Assembly: GCF_010915705.1 (NCBI RefSeq)
Contig: NZ_JAAIKE010000001.1
Location: forward strand, 620,001 to 684,000
Source of the DNA: Pseudotabrizicola algicola
GTDB lineage: Bacteria > Pseudomonadota > Alphaproteobacteria > Rhodobacterales > Rhodobacteraceae
DNA length: 64,000 bases
Direction: 5' to 3'
Positions 28,801-36,779 of this stretch are shown here, in pieces. The first letter of the stretch is position 1. Every line of letters starts with the position of its first letter. The notes beneath the pieces were generated by a model. The model did not search any database. It was given only the letters and a program-made list of their open reading frames with translations, and was not told where the DNA came from. The translations under genes were made by a program, and so were the position numbers.

Positions 28801-30277
28801 AGTCAAACGCGTCGAGCTGATGGGTCGGATCGCTCGCGTCATCCGGAGTGCCACCGTAGATCAGGTCATTGCCCAGATCGCCGGTCATGGTGTCGTTGCC
28901 TTCCCCGCCGATCAGCGTGTCGTCGCCGTCATTGCCTTGCACGCTGTCGTCGTCATCGCCCGCGTCGACAAAGTCATTACCGCCGCCCGCCACGATTTCA
29001 TCGCGGTCATCACCGGTAAAGATGGTGTCATTGCCAGCACCGCCAAACACGGTGTCGCGGTTGTCAGACGGGTCGGCATCGGCGACGTAAAGACCCGGAA
29101 ACTCCCGGTCAGGTGAAGACTGGGTCGCGCGGGTGTCGATGAAATCATTGCCCTGCCCGCCCGTGACAAGGTTATTGCCACCGCCGCCGATCAGGAGATC
29201 GTCACCCTCGCCGCCGTCAAGCGTGTCGTCGCCCGTGCCACCGTCAAGCACGTCATTGCCAATGCCGCCAATAAGAGAGTCATTGCCATTGCCTCCAAAC
29301 AAGGTGTCCTGATCCGGGCCGCCGCCAATGACGTCATCGCCCTCGCCGCCAAACAAAACATCATTGCCGGTATCGCCGTTCAGCGTGTCGTCGCCCGGGC
29401 CACCGTAGATGGAATCGTCGCCCGCGCCGCCGAACACGCTGTCATTGCCTTCTGCGGCCAGCACGGTGTCGTTGCCACCATAGGCGAAAACAATGTCGTC
29501 CTGAGGCGCTTGACCGGGGAGGATTGCATCATTGTTGTCGATGAAATCGCCGTCCGGATCGCCCGTATAGGCAAGATCAATCAGATCGCCGCCTGCGGTG
29601 CCTTCGACGATGCCGTCGCTCTTGGGGTCTGTCGGGGTATTGTCGACCGTGTCCGAAATCGAGAAGAACTCGACCGAGCCGGGATAGTGCTGGTCAATGT
29701 GGCGCAGGCTGGCCGGAGGCGAAGCGCTCTGGCCCGCACCGATGATCCAGTTCTGGTTGATCGCGCCCATGTCCATCGTGAGCGTGCCCGGCACGACATC
29801 GGAGAACACTTCACCCGTGGTCAGGTTGGTGATCTCGACAAAGCCACCGGCGCCCGACGCATCCCAGGAGTAAGAGATGTGGATTTCGTCGCCCGGGTTC
29901 TGGAAGCCGGGGGCGGTCTCATAGATCGTGGAACCGCCAGCCGATTCATGAATGATGCGGATCATGCCGTCGGGCATGCTTTTGATGCGGAAGCCGCCTT
30001 CGGTTTCGCCTTCACTGTCACGCGAAAGCACGGTGCGCGTGTCCGTCAGCGTTGTGTCGGCGTCCAGGCTGAATTGGATTTCCAGCGTGCCGCGGGCAAG
30101 CTGGAAAGCCTCCGAATTGTCGATCTTTACAAGATCGTCGACGCCATCAAGCACAGCCCGATCGCCATCGGATGTTGCACCGTTAAAATAAACCCCGTTC
30201 TGGGCGCCGTTGTCGACCGCGCTGTCCAAGGCGATCGTTGACGGATCATTCAGGTTGTAAAGCGCGATAACCGGCAT
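25802..30277 (-). CDS. Giant RTX protein with LamG-like, cadherin-like and Hint domains
   Basis: A 1491-residue acidic secreted protein. In order: an N-terminal LamG/concanavalin-like domain (~1-215, with VIALYNLND and HIDQHYPGSVEFF), an RTX block (~230-600), two cadherin/VCBS-like beta-sandwich repeats (~640-830, ANPDAVTTPQF...DVLANDTDP and AENDFASTALNTAVVIDVLAND), a second RTX block (~850-1270) and a C-terminal Hint_2 domain (~1299-1491, starting CFTPGTLIATP with PERDMMLSPNHRLLV). The start at 30277 has GAGGA 8 bases upstream. It is probably a type I-secreted, calcium-dependent surface adhesin or sugar-binding protein that may be processed by its Hint domain. The role is inferred from domains only. 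Confidence 0.92.
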   Translation of the reverse strand: MPVIALYNLNDPSTIALDSAVDNGAQNGVYFNGATSDGDRAVLDGVDDLVKIDNSEAFQLARGTLEIQFSLDADTTLTDTRTVLSRDSEGETEGGFRIKSMPDGMIRIIHESAGGSTIYETAPGFQNPGDEIHISYSWDASGAGGFVEITNLTTGEVFSDVVPGTLTMDMGAINQNWIIGAGQSASPPASLRHIDQHYPGSVEFFSISDTVDNTPTDPKSDGIVEGTAGGDLIDLAYTGDPDGDFIDNNDAILPGQAPQDDIVFAYGGNDTVLAAEGNDSVFGGAGDDSIYGGPGDDTLNGDTGNDVLFGGEGDDVIGGGPDQDTLFGGNGNDSLIGGIGNDVLDGGTGDDTLDGGEGDDLLIGGGGNNLVTGGQGNDFIDTRATQSSPDREFPGLYVADADPSDNRDTVFGGAGNDTIFTGDDRDEIVAGGGNDFVDAGDDDDSVQGNDGDDTLIGGEGNDTMTGDLGNDLIYGGTPDDASDPTHQLDAFDFDPDNNRDLLAGGLGDDTIYGGDDSDTIYGGQGDDQLFGGIDNDLIYGDAGNDTIVGGADADTLYGGADRDTFRDMGPGSFVDGGEEGDDFDTLDLRGLGPLTVTYDADNAENGTVEFFNASGSLGTMRFINIENVILPEEGFPTANPDAVTTPQFSDITIDVLANDTDPTGQPLQVISAIAERGDVQINPDGTITYSSPRDYSGPSDTITYTITDPDGNLSTSTVAVTITNVNDQPTAENDFASTALNTAVVIDVLANDTDPDGDVLSFLGTPTSADGTVAVNPDGTITFTPNPGFNGAAVISYTVTDGNGGTDDALVVVQVGVGGGRDGVVRGTTGDDLIDGTYVDPLDGDVVDGNDAIIPGDGPNDDRIVAGDGNDTILAGIGNDTVFGGTGNDQIHTGSGDDEVHGDDGNDTIIGGGGQNLIYGGEGDDLIDTRTGVPLPDVDYPGLYAADADPDNNRDTIFGGNGNDTIFSGDDADRVFGRDGNDYIDGGVDNDSLFGGAGNDTVIGGEGRDSIDGGRGDDLIFGGLDLSFPDVINIPNDAGDLRPQNNADYITGGFGNDTIYGMDDDDTILGDEGNDLVYGGVDNDLVFGGSGEDTLYGDHGDDTLYGGGDNDTLYGGIGNDLLEGGLGADLLDGGDGNDILQGSDGDDTLLGGAGNDTLEGGFENDLIDGGTGDDLLVGDAGADTLIGGDGSDTIFGGLSDDLIHLGDPLTGAPDAFADQAFGGADRDTFTGVGAGDSVFGGSEGDDFDTLDLRGTGPRNVVRTNVDSDGNGFDGFVEYLDADGNVIGRSEFTNIESIVCFTPGTLIATPKGEVPVEQLRVGDKVITRDNGIQEIRWMGAKEMGWHDFASNPHLRPVMVKAGSLGNGLPERDMMLSPNHRLLVANDRTALYFDEHEVLVAAKHLIGGKGIHQVESVGTTYFHFMFDQHEVVLSNGAWTESFQPGDYTLKGLGNAQRNELMELFPELKAPAGVAAYQAARKTLKKHEASLLVR

Positions 30278-30433
30278 CGTCCAAAATCCTCACAGCAACT
30301 GGGCGGAAACACGCCCGTCCAGAAAAGCCATGTCGACCGGAAGTCAGGCCGACATATCGGCGTTTTGACCAGAGGAACGGACCCCAAGGCAAAGCGCCAC
30401 CGGGCCTGTCGCTTGAGGCAACAAAAAACAGTT

Positions 30434-30457
30434 CTGTCAGAAGCTTACGCCTGACAG
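30434..30457. promoter_or_regulatory. Inverted repeat upstream of the giant RTX gene
   Basis: CTGTCAG-N10-CTGACAG, with a further direct CCTGACA copy at 30461-30468, lies 157 bases upstream of the RTX start at 30277. The cluster of CTGACA units looks like a regulator binding region. No regulator is assigned. Confidence 0.4.
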
Positions 30458-30468
30458 TTAACCTGACA

Positions 30469-31171
30469 CGCAAACGACGTGATGAACCCATCACGCCACA
30501 TGCCACATCTCTGTTTTAGGGTGCTTGGCAGCACACTGACACAAGACGACCGCCCCCACGGCCTTTTGTCTTACCCAGCAAGACGTTTTGATAATTACCC
30601 GCCATTAAGGCTTACGGAAAGTAAAAAAAGGCGGTGTCAGCATGACTTTCGGATGTATTGCGATCCGGGAAATTAGCGATTTACACGCATTGATTGCAAT
30701 TACACACGTATTGCGTGTACTCCTGACCACTGCTTGTTTCCGGCCTCGCAACGCTTATCGGTCTGCAGAGCAACAGATCCTAATGTTTTCCTGAAAATCT
30801 TATTGAATTACCGGCTCAGCAAGCAACAGTCTGGCTTGGGCAAGAAACAGTCCCGTGCGGTCGCCCGATCAATTTACCAAGACCATATTTTTGGCATCAT
30901 TCCGGCAGAAATGGGGCCATTAAGTTGCCGACGCGGCATCAATTACAACTTTAAGTCGATTTTGACCCGAATCGAGCAGCATCCCCCGAAGAGGGTTCGC
31001 GAATCGCACCGCGCATCTGAAGACTTGAGAGGATGGTGCCCGAGGTCGGACTTGCGAAAACGCTGTTTACAAAGAACTTTTCGGCAAAAGTGGATGCAAA
31101 GCAGCCCTAGCAAGATCAACAGCTTACACTTGATTGGAAGCGGCCAGCGCGACCTAAGAACTTGTAAATGT
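30469..31171. other. Gene-poor lower-GC junction DNA
   Basis: About 700 bases without a convincing gene. The base composition falls compared with both sides. A dyad TACAC-N9-GTGTA is at 30701-30719. An open frame starting at 30734 on the plus strand has the composition of chance reading and is rejected. The stretch may be the decayed edge of an older insertion. Confidence 0.5.
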
Positions 31172-31393
31172 TTAGGTTTTACTCATGCCCTTCCCGGCAT
31201 TCACTGTCGGAGAAATGACGGTCGACATCGGTCGACCACGTCGCCCGCAGCGCTGACAGACCATACGGTCATAAACCCACTGATGAATGTTCAGGCCGGT
31301 GGCATCGAGCCAGCGCGGCGGGATCTGATCGGCCCGCAAATAGGCATAGTGACCGCAGACGCAGGTCAGGTGGAGGCTGTGGTGGCTGTGCAT
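31172..31393 (-). CDS. Small zinc-ribbon-like protein
   Basis: A 73-residue protein whose frame is open to 31414. It carries CVCGHYAYL near the start and CQRCGRRGRP near the end, which together form a likely four-cysteine zinc site, joined by the conserved-looking WLDATGLNIHQWVYDRM. The ATG at 31393 is chosen tentatively; no good ribosome-binding site is seen. Function unknown; a role in DNA or protein binding is only a guess. Confidence 0.5.
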   Translation of the reverse strand: MHSHHSLHLTCVCGHYAYLRADQIPPRWLDATGLNIHQWVYDRMVCQRCGRRGRPMSTVISPTVNAGKGMSKT

Positions 31394-31612
31394 GCCGGAA
31401 CGGATAGCGAACACGGCGCGATTCTAGAAGAAAAAATGCTCGCGACCGCACCCCGTGGTCGTTGAACGTCTTTAGAGATACTGACAACGTTAGACTTGTC
31501 CCGCCCAAGGTGGGTATCGGCGCAGCACAAAAGCAACCGGAGGACCACCCTGCGGAAGCTAGATGGCGCCCGAGAGGTCAAGTGGAGATCATAGAGCTGG
31601 AGTGCAGGGAGC

Positions 31613-32227
31613 ATGGAAAGATTCAGACTTCCAGGCATTTGTTACAACTGCCGCATCGTTTTCGGGAGCGGCTTCACCGCGGGTGTTGGCTCGAGCATAA
31701 CAACGCGAGGGTGCAAGTCTGACTGTCCACGCTGCGGATCTCTCGCTCCGGTTCCAGACAATGCGCTGCAAGTCATCCAAGATGGAATACGGCTGTTTTC
31801 AGGGTCTGACTTCACGAAGCAAACTTATGAAAACCTTGGTTTAATTGTCGAAGATCTGCGCCTGCAGAAGATAACAAAGGCGGAGGCGATCTCTCGGGCA
31901 GACCAAGTAATTCCGAGCCTCGGCCGAGAGTTTAGAGAATGGGCGACACTCGGCATAGCTTTCATTGCCCTGATGGTCACCCTGGCTGACTTCATCGTGA
32001 GCTACCGAGCCCAACAACACTCAAACAGAACTTTGGAGGAAATCGTTGTTGAGGCAGTTGAAAGTGCTTACGAAGCTCAACAACCAACGAAGAAGCGCAC
32101 TTTAAGTTGGGATACTTACCTTAGCTCACCAAAAGCTAAGCCATCAGACTTCATCCCCGCCAAGTCAAACGGCCTAAACCGAAAACGACGGCGAGCGCTG
32201 GCGGCCAAAAGGAAAAAGGGCAGTTGA
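31613..32227 (+). CDS. Membrane protein with N-terminal zinc ribbon and basic tail, unknown
   Basis: A 204-residue protein with a four-cysteine zinc ribbon (CYNC at residues ~10-13 and CPRC at ~38-41), a helical middle (KQTYENLGLIVEDLRLQKIT, AEAISRADQVI), one transmembrane segment (LGIAFIALMVTLADFIV, ~113-129) and a very basic C-terminus (KRRRALAAKRKK). Codon use and GC are clearly lower than in the neighbouring genes, a sign of transfer. It lies just outside the leftmost prophage structural gene and reads towards it, as cargo genes at prophage ends often do. I do not recognise the family. Confidence 0.7.
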   Translation: MERFRLPGICYNCRIVFGSGFTAGVGSSITTRGCKSDCPRCGSLAPVPDNALQVIQDGIRLFSGSDFTKQTYENLGLIVEDLRLQKITKAEAISRADQVIPSLGREFREWATLGIAFIALMVTLADFIVSYRAQQHSNRTLEEIVVEAVESAYEAQQPTKKRTLSWDTYLSSPKAKPSDFIPAKSNGLNRKRRRALAAKRKKGS

Positions 32228-32314
32228 ACTCGCATCGGCGCGACATGCCAGCCATCACGGTGCGGGAGAGCAACGCCTCAATGCACAGTAGCGCCGCTAA
32301 CCGACCGCGCGACC

Positions 32315-33430
32315 TCATGGGCGGCGCGCGTTAAGCCAGCCCGTCACCTGCGCCGTTTCCCGTGTCGTCAGCGCCCTGTCGATGATCACCGCCCCATAGA
32401 GCCGCTGCGGCCCCGGCAGCGTGTAAGCCCCGCCGCCATGCACCATCCCTGTCGTGATCGTGACGCCTGCGTCACTGCCGGTTGCAACTGTATATGTCGC
32501 GGCAGGCAGCGTGACTGCCAGAGCGTCGTTTGACAGGTCATTCAGCAATGCGAAGCGCGACCAGCGCCCCGGTTCGGTGATGTCCGCTGGTGATGCGACG
32601 ATTTGCAGGGCGGTAGGAGCCGCCCCAAGTTCCAACTGGACGCCGCGCACGCGCACGGTGAAGTTTACAGCCCCGCCACTGACGCCAAAGCGGAGAATCG
32701 ACCGCGCCCATGCAGAACCGTCAGGGAAGTTGGTTCTGGTCGTTGCGGCGTGCTGCTCGTCTTGCCATGTCGTGATGGTGTTCGCGCCTTCGGCAACACC
32801 GCCAACCACGTTAGACCCCGCTGCGTTTGCCGCAAATGTTCTGATCCAGACTTGGGACAACCCGGTATTGTCGCCTGCAATCCTTTGGATATGGGCAGAG
32901 GCGGTCCAGTCCTGACCAGGAAGCGCAGGGACCAGAAAGGGCTGCGCGAAAATCACTTCCATCGTGCCGGAAGGCGTGCCGTTGAAAGCCAAGTCGGTGT
33001 AAGGCGCACCTCGATCCGTTCCAAAGCCCACAACAGACACCGCGCTTTGGGCGATGCCGACAACCGACCACCCCGTGCTCAGCGCCCCGCCAGCGTTGAG
33101 AGGCCCCAAAGCCGCGCCCGTATTGGCATTGCTGGGTAGCATATTGCGCCGCCCGCCTTGCGGGAGACGCGCATAAAGCGGGCGCAGATCCGCGCTTGCC
33201 TGCACCGCGTGAAGCCCGTTAGCCGATGTGTCGGACAGCCGCCCCACGGGCTGACCGAACGCGGCCACAGGGGTGCTGCCATCCGACATCTGGAACAGCG
33301 ACGACAGCCGCGACGGGTCGAACACCGCGAGCCGCCCCGCCACCGAGGGGACAAGGCGCGCGGGGTTGAAGCCGCGCGGCGCGCCGAACGGCGACCGGAA
33401 CCCCGCAAGTGGGGAGACAAGGTCACGCAT
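32315..33430 (-). CDS. Phage virion protein with LamG-like C-terminus (putative receptor-binding)
   Basis: A 371-residue protein and the last leftward gene of the prophage. The middle and C-terminal parts resemble carbohydrate-binding sandwich domains found in phage fibres: QDWTASAHIQRIAGDNTGLSQVWIRTF, then SAWARSILRFGVSGGAVNFTVRVRGVQLELGAAPTALQ, and it ends LTTRETAQVTGWLNARRP, a motif of LamG-like phage proteins. Overlaps the upstream gene by 8 bases. A role in adsorption is inferred. Confidence 0.7.
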   Translation of the reverse strand: MRDLVSPLAGFRSPFGAPRGFNPARLVPSVAGRLAVFDPSRLSSLFQMSDGSTPVAAFGQPVGRLSDTSANGLHAVQASADLRPLYARLPQGGRRNMLPSNANTGAALGPLNAGGALSTGWSVVGIAQSAVSVVGFGTDRGAPYTDLAFNGTPSGTMEVIFAQPFLVPALPGQDWTASAHIQRIAGDNTGLSQVWIRTFAANAAGSNVVGGVAEGANTITTWQDEQHAATTRTNFPDGSAWARSILRFGVSGGAVNFTVRVRGVQLELGAAPTALQIVASPADITEPGRWSRFALLNDLSNDALAVTLPAATYTVATGSDAGVTITTGMVHGGGAYTLPGPQRLYGAVIIDRALTTRETAQVTGWLNARRP

Positions 33431-33710
33431 TGCTCACCCAGACCAAGGCCGACCCCGCACCAGCCGCCCGCGCCCAGACGCGATTTGCGCCAGCAACACC
33501 GGGGAACAGATCGGCCAGGGCGGCGTTGCGCTCACCCTGCCCCGGCCCATACTCGATTCCCGCCGTCCCGGTCGGCGGCGTCGTCCCGAGGGTGCCTCGG
33601 ATATAGACGGAATACCCGCTTTGGTTCTGGAAGCTGATCGCAGCGACATTCCCGTCGGTGATCTCTGTCCAGGCGTTTGTCACCAAGCGCATCGTGTCTT
33701 GCGGCATCAT
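33423..33710 (-). CDS. Small phage structural protein
   Basis: A 95-residue beta-rich protein (RLVTNAWTEITDGNVAAISFQNQSGYSVYIRGT). This pattern of early strands with a TTPP-type loop is seen in small virion proteins next to tail fibres. It is coupled to the next gene by an 8-base overlap. Function unknown. Confidence 0.62.
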   Translation of the reverse strand: MMPQDTMRLVTNAWTEITDGNVAAISFQNQSGYSVYIRGTLGTTPPTGTAGIEYGPGQGERNAALADLFPGVAGANRVWARAAGAGSALVWVSNA

Positions 33711-33747
33711 CGTTCTCCGAAAATAGGCCGGTCATCCGGCAGGATTG

Positions 33748-33770
33748 AAACCTCGCGGGCTGCCGCGAGG
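33748..33770 (-). terminator. Intrinsic terminator-like hairpin in the lysis region
   Basis: A perfect 8-bp stem CCTCGCGG/CCGCGAGG with loop GCTG, followed in the minus direction by TTTC, lies in the gap between the holin-like gene (ends 33775) and the gene starting at 33710. Confidence 0.65.
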
Positions 33771-33774
33771 CGGA

Positions 33775-34137
33775 TCACTTCGGCTCCCCGATCTTGTTCA
33801 ACGCCTCGCGGGCGTAGCGCTCGACCAGCCGATCGAGAACACCGTCGCCGGGGGTCAGGGCCTTGAGTGCGTCGGGCACAGACTCGCGCAGATGCTGCAC
33901 CACATGCGCCTTGAGCGTGCCAAGAGCGACGTTCGGGCCGTGGAAGATCGCGCTCTCTACGGCGGTCTTGATCGCGCGATGCAGGCTTTCCTGATGCGCC
34001 TGCTCGATGCGGATGCCAGTTGCGAGCGTGAAGGCGGCAGCGGCGCGCCCGATGATGAAGGTCAGCACCAGGCCGATGATCGTCATCAGCAGATCTTGCA
34101 CCTGCGCGCTGGCCAGCAGTTGTTGCAGAATGTCCAT
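33775..34137 (-). CDS. Holin-like protein (LLH-family resemblance)
   Basis: A 120-residue protein with a short N-terminal tail, one strong transmembrane segment (LLMTIIGLVLTFIIGRAAAAF) and a long charged helical C-terminus (HQESLHRAIKTAVESAIF...DRLVERYAREALNK). This layout resembles the LLH family of phage holins. It follows the endolysin gene directly, with 15 bases between them, so it is a candidate pore former or endolysin regulator. The other membrane protein at 35672 is an alternative holin. Confidence 0.65.
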   Translation of the reverse strand: MDILQQLLASAQVQDLLMTIIGLVLTFIIGRAAAAFTLATGIRIEQAHQESLHRAIKTAVESAIFHGPNVALGTLKAHVVQHLRESVPDALKALTPGDGVLDRLVERYAREALNKIGEPK

Positions 34138-34152
34138 GTGGTTCCTCTCTGG

Positions 34153-34872
34153 TTACAGGCCAAGCGCGGCCCAGGTTATCGGGCCAACCACCCCGTCAGG
34201 CAGCAGTTGGCGCGCACGTTGGAATGACAGCACGGCGGCACGGGTTTTCGGGCCAAACAGCCCGTCATCGGCCACGCGCAGCGCGCGCTGCAGCACCCTC
34301 ACATGAACGCCCGAAGCGCCCTGCCGCAGCACCGGTCGGCGGGCCTTGGGTTCATTCACGGGCCACAGGGACGCCGTGCCGAGGCGCGTCATGACCTCGG
34401 CCCGAAGCTCATCCCCGATCGCCAGCGGGTCACGGCCAGCTGCATTGCGGATCTGATAGTCGAAGTCCCACTTGCCCTTCTGCACCACGCCCAGCGTGAG
34501 CGGCACTTCGGCATGGCTCAGGACATGCGCGCGCACCGGCTGGATGCCATAGGCGCGGCACAGCCCCACCGTTTCCGAGATCAGGGCGTCGATCTGCTGC
34601 GGGGTCGGGAAAGCGGCAGACGCCCGTGGGTTTGCCCAGACCCCGCCCGCCATCGCACAGACCGCCAGACCGATCGACCCCGAATTGAGGCCGCCGGTGT
34701 GTGCCGCATAGCGCCCCGCCACCAGCCGCGCGCCGGGGGCGTTCGCCTCGATCGCATGCACCCCGGCATGCACCCGCCCGTCCCCGTCGATCAGCCGGTG
34801 ATATGCGGCCCTGTCGGTATCGTTCGGCACATGGCCGCCACCCGTGTGGTGCCACACGATGCGGTTCATCAT
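34153..34872 (-). CDS. Endolysin: N-acetylmuramoyl-L-alanine amidase with peptidoglycan-binding domain
   Basis: A 239-residue endolysin. The N-terminal amidase_2 domain (about 1-150) begins IVWHHTGGG with zinc-binding histidines, includes HRLIDGDGRVHAG and the late RAHVLSHAEVPLT. The C-terminal domain (about 170-235, PVLRQGASGVHVRVLQRALRV...GLFGPKTRAAVLSFQR) is a PG_binding_1 domain. It cuts the bond between muramic acid and the stem peptide to release virions. The start at 34872 (ATGATG) has GGGAG 8 bases upstream; the frame is open to 34887. No signal peptide, so it needs a holin. Confidence 0.92.
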   Translation of the reverse strand: MMNRIVWHHTGGGHVPNDTDRAAYHRLIDGDGRVHAGVHAIEANAPGARLVAGRYAAHTGGLNSGSIGLAVCAMAGGVWANPRASAAFPTPQQIDALISETVGLCRAYGIQPVRAHVLSHAEVPLTLGVVQKGKWDFDYQIRNAAGRDPLAIGDELRAEVMTRLGTASLWPVNEPKARRPVLRQGASGVHVRVLQRALRVADDGLFGPKTRAAVLSFQRARQLLPDGVVGPITWAALGL

Positions 34873-34894
34873 CGCGAAATCTCCCATGAAAATG

Positions 34895-34917
34895 AAAAAC
34901 CCCGCGCGATGGCGGGG
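34895..34917 (-). terminator. Intrinsic terminator just upstream of the endolysin gene
   Basis: CCCCGC/GCGGGG with a six-base loop is followed on the minus strand by TTTTT (34899-34895). It lies 23 bases before the endolysin start, so late transcripts arriving from the tail genes would stop here unless antiterminated. Confidence 0.75.
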
Positions 34918-35069
34918 AGGTGTCGGTCGATGTGCGAGAGGTCACAGCCGCAGATTTGCGAATGATGTTCTGCCTCTCGAGGTCGCTAGAGCTTTCGACA
35001 AAAGAAAAGCCCTTGACCCTTGCCACCCAAGGCAGATGCTGAAGCGACCCAATCGAGAGGACTCAGTAA

Positions 35070-35642
35070 TTGGCAGAGCTTTTAGCTGCATTGATCGGCG
35101 GTATGGTCGGGGCCTTGGCCTATCCCATCGCGCAATGGCTGCGCGCGCCGGTCATCAAGTTGATCCCAGGCTACAGCGATGAGGCGTTCTTCTATGAAAT
35201 AGCGGGCGGAGGGCGCAACGTTTCGATACGTGCTATCGCGTCCGGCAGATTTGGACTCTGCGGCCCTCATGCTAAAGAGTGTCGGGCCTATGTGACTTCG
35301 ATCGAACGCTCTGACGGGAAGTCCTACAAAGCCGAGGCCTTTCTCGTGCGCTGGTCTCGAGCAAAAACCGCAGAGGGCGTTCGCTTGGCTGAAGTGACGA
35401 TCCCCAGAGGATCTGCGAGAGTTATAGGTGTGCTTACGGCAAGGCACTCTGAGGCCCCTTTCGTGAGGCTTAATGAGGAATACGTTCCAAGAGACGCCCT
35501 CAAAATCATTGAGCCCGGTTTCAATTACACAATCACAGTCCGGGTTACGTCATCATCCGGCTACGCCGATACCTCAGTGAAATTCGGAATTGACGAGACA
35601 GGAGAGCTTGTGCGCCAGATTTCGAGTGCTTCGTCGCAATAG
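35070..35642 (+). CDS. Opposite-strand moron: membrane-anchored protein of unknown function
   Basis: A 190-residue protein on the strand opposite to all flanking phage genes. TTG at 35070 follows GAGAGGA. The first ~25 residues are hydrophobic (LLAALIGGMVGALAYPIAQWL) and would anchor it in the membrane; the rest is a beta-rich domain (SIRAIASGRFGLCGPHAKECRAYVTSIE...YTITVRVTSSSGY) that could lie in the cytoplasm or periplasm. GC is lower than the neighbours, a sign of recent acquisition. It sits between the endolysin and a holin-like gene, a known place for lysogenic conversion or defence genes. I do not recognise the family. Confidence 0.7.
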   Translation: MAELLAALIGGMVGALAYPIAQWLRAPVIKLIPGYSDEAFFYEIAGGGRNVSIRAIASGRFGLCGPHAKECRAYVTSIERSDGKSYKAEAFLVRWSRAKTAEGVRLAEVTIPRGSARVIGVLTARHSEAPFVRLNEEYVPRDALKIIEPGFNYTITVRVTSSSGYADTSVKFGIDETGELVRQISSASSQ

Positions 35643-35671
35643 CGAACTTGTAGTCCATGCTGGTCTGGCAC

Positions 35672-35971
35672 CTAGGGCTTGCGCCAGTATTTCCACAGAT
35701 CGATGGCGGCTCTCGGATCATTGACCGCCATCAGCAGCCACCGCATGACGCCCTCGGCCGTCAGCGTCACGATCGCGGCAGCGACGGGTTCGGGCGCGCC
35801 GAACACATCGGCGGCATAGCCGGTGAACACCCAGGCGGCCCCGACCGAGGTGAGAACGGTAAACGCCACCCCCTTCGGCCCAAGCGTTGCGGTGGTCTTG
35901 ATCTTGATGATCAGCGCCACGATGACGGCGATCCAGAAGTCGAGGGTCTTGAAGGGGGATGGATCGGTCAA
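35672..35971 (-). CDS. Small membrane protein, holin candidate
   Basis: A 99-residue protein with two to three hydrophobic segments (FWIAVIVALIIKI, VAFTVLTSVGAAWVFTGYAA, VAAAIVTLTAEGVMRWLLMAV) and a charged end (DLWKYWRKP). TTG at 35971 is preferred because AGGAG lies 7 bases upstream; the frame reaches 36034. Size, topology and place make it a holin candidate. Confidence 0.68.
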   Translation of the reverse strand: MTDPSPFKTLDFWIAVIVALIIKIKTTATLGPKGVAFTVLTSVGAAWVFTGYAADVFGAPEPVAAAIVTLTAEGVMRWLLMAVNDPRAAIDLWKYWRKP

Positions 35972-36041
35972 ATGCGCCTCCTGCGCGTCTGGCCTGAAAT
36001 CGGCAGGCCGTCTGGGTTTGGGAATGCGCGGCACAGCCGGA

Positions 36042-36779
36042 TCACGCCAGCGAAATACCGTAAGCGCGGGCCGCGAACTTCTCGAGCATGCGCACCTTGC
36101 TCATGTCGCCGAACAGGTCGGCATTGAAGTGCATGAAGTCCGACATCAGGCCCTTGAAGGGCTGCGCGCCGCCCGAACTCAGCCGCCCGATGCGCAGCGT
36201 GCTGGTCGATCCGGCGTTGTTGGTGCCGACGCTCAGTGTCGGCCCGCCGTTCAACCGCATCCGCAAGACACCAGCCGACTTGCCGATGACCACAACAGCA
36301 CGCGACAGGCTGGTGTAGTCGGTTTCCAGTTGCCCCGAGCCGTGCCGCATCCGCATCTGGCCGGTCGAGGTCAGACCCATGAATGACCCGACATTTGTCG
36401 CCGCGAAGTTCGAGGCGAATTGGGTCGAGGCCCCGACATTCTCGGCGGCTAGAATGGCGCACCACGAAAAGTCGTTGTTCGTGTCCGGCGAGGTGATGCC
36501 AGACACCAGATATTCATCATTCGACCCGTCGAACAGCAGGCCGGGATACTGGCCGAAGGCGTTGTTCTGGACGGTGCCGCGCTGGTTCGCCGTGCCTTGC
36601 GTCAGGATCGCGGCGCTGCCCTTTTTATCGGCCAGCTGCGACGGCGTGGACCCGCCCGTGATCAGCCCCGTGTTGACCTGGAACCAGAACAGCAGCGACG
36701 GAATGGACAGGATTTGCTCGCGGAACGACGACGCCACAGGCAGCGACGTGTTTGCAAAGGGCAGGTTGGTGGTGATCAT
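36042..36779 (-). CDS. LamG/concanavalin-like phage receptor-binding protein
   Basis: A 245-residue protein dominated by a concanavalin A-like sandwich (GQYPGLLFDGSNDEYLVSG, FSWCAILAAENVG, SFMGLTSTGQMRMRHG, RIGRLSSGGAQPFKGLMSDFMHFN), the usual form of sugar-binding domains on phage tail proteins. The start ATG is at 36779, within the left copy of an 18-bp repeat; the ATG/TGA arrangement shows that it once overlapped the stop of the SGNH fibre gene now at 37519. Confidence 0.78.
   Translation of the reverse strand: MITTNLPFANTSLPVASSFREQILSIPSLLFWFQVNTGLITGGSTPSQLADKKGSAAILTQGTANQRGTVQNNAFGQYPGLLFDGSNDEYLVSGITSPDTNNDFSWCAILAAENVGASTQFASNFAATNVGSFMGLTSTGQMRMRHGSGQLETDYTSLSRAVVVIGKSAGVLRMRLNGGPTLSVGTNNAGSTSTLRIGRLSSGGAQPFKGLMSDFMHFNADLFGDMSKVRMLEKFAARAYGISLA

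Noticed and set aside
23700-29500. Dense short tandem repeats that could look like a CRISPR or minisatellite
   Set aside because: They are degenerate codons for glycine-aspartate RTX nonapeptides in long intact frames; there are no constant repeats with unique spacers.
30734-31465. A 243-residue plus-strand frame in the junction region
   Set aside because: Irregular composition, no motif, and it overlaps a more protein-like zinc-ribbon frame on the other strand.
31400-32320. Search for a tRNA gene or att core marking the left end of the prophage
   Set aside because: No tRNA cloverleaf was recognised, and the right end is outside the window, so no repeat pair can be proposed.
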